Source: an uncultured Croceitalea sp.
Lineage (GTDB): Bacteria; Bacteroidota; Bacteroidia; Flavobacteriales; Flavobacteriaceae
Direction of reading: 5' to 3'
Length of the DNA: 46,445 nucleotides
Assembly (NCBI GenBank): GCA_937959125.1
Contig: CALGQU010000101.1
Location: forward strand, 1 to 46,445
Part shown: positions 44,318 to 46,445 of the stretch, piece after piece
Position numbering within the stretch: the first letter of the stretch is position 1
Layout of the letters: each line of letters begins with the position of its first letter
Made by a program: the position numbers and the translations under genes
Notes under the pieces: generated by a model
Databases searched by the model: none
The model's input: the letters and a program-made list of their open reading frames with translations, nothing else
What the model was told of the DNA's origin: nothing

Positions 44318-45469
44318 TTATGATCGGTTAAACCGTTTGATGGCTTCTTTTATTTTTTCTTCTTTTACACATAAGGAAAACCGAATGTATCCTTCCCCAT
44401 TACTCCCAAAAATGGTCCCCGGTGCTATAAAAATATCTTTATCATACAGCAGCTCATCCACAAACTCTTCCGATGATACGCTCCCTGTTGGCAGTTTTGC
44501 CCAAACGAACATCCCCACCGTATTCTTATCATAGGTAGCCCCAATCTTATCTATAAGTTTATACATCTGTTCTCTTCTACTACTATAGGTAGTATCTAAA
44601 TCATTAAACCATTGCGTTCCACTTTGCAATGCCGCTATGGCCCCTTTCTGTATGCCATAGAACATACCGCTGTCCATATTGCTCTTTACCTTTAGGACGG
44701 CATTAATATGTTCTTTACTGCCCAATACCATACCTACGCGCCAACCCGCCATATTAAAGGTTTTGCTTAGGCTGTTGAGTTCCAAGCAGCATTCCATGGC
44801 CCCATCTACGGACAACATGCTGATGCGTTCTTTGGTCAAAACAAAACTATAAGGATTATCATTGACCAATAAAATGTTGTTCTTTATGGCAAAGGCGACC
44901 AGCTGTTCCAGTTGTTCTAACGTTGCGGTAGCACCCGTAGGCATGTGGGGATAGCTGCACCACATCAGTTTTACTTTGCTTACATCCTGTTTTTGCAAAG
45001 CTTCCAAATCTGGGAACCAATCCTTCCCTTCCGTTAGATCGTACGTCCTAGGTATGGCCTCTACCAATTTGGTCACTGACGCATAGGTGGGATAGCCCGG
45101 ATTTGGGATCAACACCTCGTCACCCGCATTTAAAAACGCCATGCTGATATGCATGATCCCTTCTTTGGAACCCATGAGCGGCAGCACTTCTTCTTCTGGG
45201 TTTAGTGTAACTGCAAATTGCTCTTTATAAAATTGTGCTATGGCGGCACGTAACTGTGGTAAACCCTGATAACTTTGATATTGATGGGCGCCCGCATCTG
45301 AAACGGCATCCTTTAAAACCTCCAAAACTTTTGGGGATGGCGCTAAATCTGGACTTCCGATACCCATATTGATAATGGGTTTTCCAGCAGCTGTCAACCC
45401 CCTTACCTCCCGCAGTTTTTTAGAGAAATAGTATTCTTGTACCGTTTGTAATCGTTCCGCCGTTATCAT
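44318..45469 (-). CDS. Class I/II pyridoxal-phosphate aminotransferase
   Basis: 383-residue fold-type I aminotransferase. The PLP-binding Lys is in LNSLSKTFNMAGWRVG. The GSKEGIMH helix near the phosphate and the NPGYPTY motif are present, and a C-terminal Arg (YIRFSLCV) is placed to bind the substrate carboxylate. Its position between pheA and tyrA makes an aromatic aminotransferase likely (phenylpyruvate or 4-hydroxyphenylpyruvate to Phe or Tyr). The family also includes aspartate and LL-diaminopimelate aminotransferases, so substrate is inferred from context. It overlaps pheA by 4 bases. Confidence 0.92.
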   Translation of the reverse strand: MITAERLQTVQEYYFSKKLREVRGLTAAGKPIINMGIGSPDLAPSPKVLEVLKDAVSDAGAHQYQSYQGLPQLRAAIAQFYKEQFAVTLNPEEEVLPLMGSKEGIMHISMAFLNAGDEVLIPNPGYPTYASVTKLVEAIPRTYDLTEGKDWFPDLEALQKQDVSKVKLMWCSYPHMPTGATATLEQLEQLVAFAIKNNILLVNDNPYSFVLTKERISMLSVDGAMECCLELNSLSKTFNMAGWRVGMVLGSKEHINAVLKVKSNMDSGMFYGIQKGAIAALQSGTQWFNDLDTTYSSRREQMYKLIDKIGATYDKNTVGMFVWAKLPTGSVSSEEFVDELLYDKDIFIAPGTIFGSNGEGYIRFSLCVKEEKIKEAIKRFNRS

Positions 45470-46299
45470 GGTTTTCGTCCATTTTTATATTCGCCCAACA
45501 CCCTAAAATCTTCTGCCATGATCTCTAAAAGGGACTTTGCCTTTTCAAAATTTGCATAGGTTTCAAAAGTGACATCCACAAAAAATGCATATTTCCATGG
45601 TGTTTCAATGACGGGTAGGGATTGTATTTTGGTTAAATTCAGGTTACAGTCGCTCATTACGTTCAACACCGCGGCCAAACTTCCTCTTTTATGATCGGTG
45701 ATAAAGCGCAAGGACGCTTTATTGATTTCTTCTTTGGGAAGTACCTTATTCTGCTTTTTTAAGATAATAAAGCGTGTAGCATTGTTTTTTATGGTTTGGA
45801 TATTTGCTGCAACGATATTGAGCCCATACAGTTCCGCTGCTACTTTTGGTGCAATAGCACCTATGGTTTCCAGTTCTTTTTCCTGAATACGTTTTGCCGT
45901 TTCCGCCGTATCCACATCTTCTACCAGTTTGATATTTGGATAGGCCTTAAAGAATTCTTTGCATTGCAATAAGGCCATGGGATGGGAATGCACCTCCTTA
46001 AGATCTTCAATGGTCGTGCCCTTCTTTACCATTAAGTTATGGTGGATGTTCAAATAGTACTCCCCAATAATATGGATGTTATTATGGTAAATAAGGTTAT
46101 AGTTAGGAATGATGGAACCGGCAATAGAATTCTCAATGGCCATGACCCCTTTATCCGCATTTCCCGAAATCAAGTGCTCCACCAAGGCATCAAAGGAACT
46201 ACATTCCAATAAGGTCATATCGCTTCCAAAAAAGTTGTGGGCCACTTGGTGGTGGTTACTTCCCTTTATTCCCTGTATGGCAACTTTTATTTTTTCCAT
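45466..46299 (-). CDS. pheA: Prephenate dehydratase
   Basis: 277-residue enzyme converting prephenate to phenylpyruvate. The catalytic domain (1-180) carries GVMAIENSIAGSI and the NNATRF motif with the catalytic Thr. A C-terminal ACT domain follows for feedback by phenylalanine. In that domain the ESRP motif that binds Phe in well-studied enzymes reads QSLP (LTKIQSLPVIETPW), so regulation may differ. It has no fused chorismate mutase, which is instead on the DAHP synthase of the same operon. It is the first gene of the four-gene operon. Confidence 0.95.
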   Translation of the reverse strand: MEKIKVAIQGIKGSNHHQVAHNFFGSDMTLLECSSFDALVEHLISGNADKGVMAIENSIAGSIIPNYNLIYHNNIHIIGEYYLNIHHNLMVKKGTTIEDLKEVHSHPMALLQCKEFFKAYPNIKLVEDVDTAETAKRIQEKELETIGAIAPKVAAELYGLNIVAANIQTIKNNATRFIILKKQNKVLPKEEINKASLRFITDHKRGSLAAVLNVMSDCNLNLTKIQSLPVIETPWKYAFFVDVTFETYANFEKAKSLLEIMAEDFRVLGEYKNGRKP

Positions 46300-46328
46300 T
46301 TGCTATGCTAAAGCTCCGTTTAACGCAT

Positions 46329-46358
46329 AAAAAAAGTCCCGATGTGCATCGGGACTTT
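46329..46358 (-). terminator. Terminator of the gene at the right edge
   Basis: AAAGTCCCGATG/CATCGGGACTTT (46333-46344 with 46347-46358) reads on the minus strand into a run of seven T. It lies between pheA and the partial gene to its right. Confidence 0.85.
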
Positions 46359-46382
46359 CATGTTTTTTATACTTGGTGTATA

Positions 46383-46445
46383 CTACAACAGTCCCGTTCT
46401 CTTCTTAAAAAAGAAGTAGAAATAAAAACCGTTCCAGAAATACGT
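46383..46445 (-). CDS. C-terminal fragment of an unidentified gene
   Basis: Twenty codons and a TAG stop, open to the right edge. The peptide is aromatic and then basic (YFWNGFYFYFFFKKRTGLL), as at the end of a membrane protein. The terminator 25 bases downstream on the same strand supports a real gene end here. Identity cannot be given. Confidence 0.4.
   Translation of the reverse strand, partial: TYFWNGFYFYFFFKKRTGLL

Overview
This is a 46.4 kb chromosomal segment from a member of the Flavobacteriaceae (Bacteroidota), most likely a marine genus. Several things point there. The gliding genes gldB and gldC are present. The division/cell-wall cluster lacks murF and ddl. FtsZ has a very long acidic tail, and the primase has lost its zinc ligands. 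Promoter -7 boxes have the form TAnnTTTG, true Shine-Dalgarno sequences are scarce, and TTG starts are common. Genus-level identity cannot be settled by reading alone.

Layout, left to right. 1-310 is the 5' part of an Asp-rich thrombospondin type-3-repeat surface protein that runs off the left edge (minus strand). 954-1027 is tRNA-Arg(TCG). 1065-17128 is yqeY followed by the complete minus-strand dcw cluster, transcribed mraZ-rsmH-ftsL-ftsI-murE-mraY-murD-ftsW-murG-murC-ftsQ-ftsA-ftsZ; most genes overlap or abut, and the cluster closes with a strong terminator after ftsZ. MraZ-type GTGG direct repeats lie next to the mraZ promoter. 17389-19965 holds an alpha/beta hydrolase, the GTPase engB and two conserved proteins of unknown function. 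20135-25143 holds gldC-gldB, divergent nadE, an orphan response regulator and dnaG.

25603-29678 is a more lineage-specific stretch: a collagen-like/beta-propeller lipoprotein and a three-gene unit of ECF sigma factor, membrane anti-sigma-like protein and outer-membrane barrel protein. 29807-40777 holds housekeeping genes (polyprenyl synthase, rlmN, queA, aroA, MazG-like, dtd, rsgA). Within it sits a tandem pair of exported DUF3857/transglutaminase-like proteins, one with and one without the catalytic residues. 41314-41988 is a DUF2807 adhesin-like protein. 42288-46299 is an aromatic amino-acid operon (pheA, aminotransferase, tyrA, DAHP synthase/chorismate mutase). 46383-46445 is the tail of another minus-strand gene.

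Two intergenic islands (30785-31475 and 40778-41313) are packed with dispersed repeats and hairpins and share elements with each other. I found no CRISPR array, transposase, prophage or clear defence island. Most of the window is conserved core genome. The least ordinary items are the glutamate at the phosphoacceptor site of the response regulator, the catalytic/pseudo-transglutaminase pair, the sigma/anti-sigma/barrel unit with a palindrome inside it, and the repeat islands.
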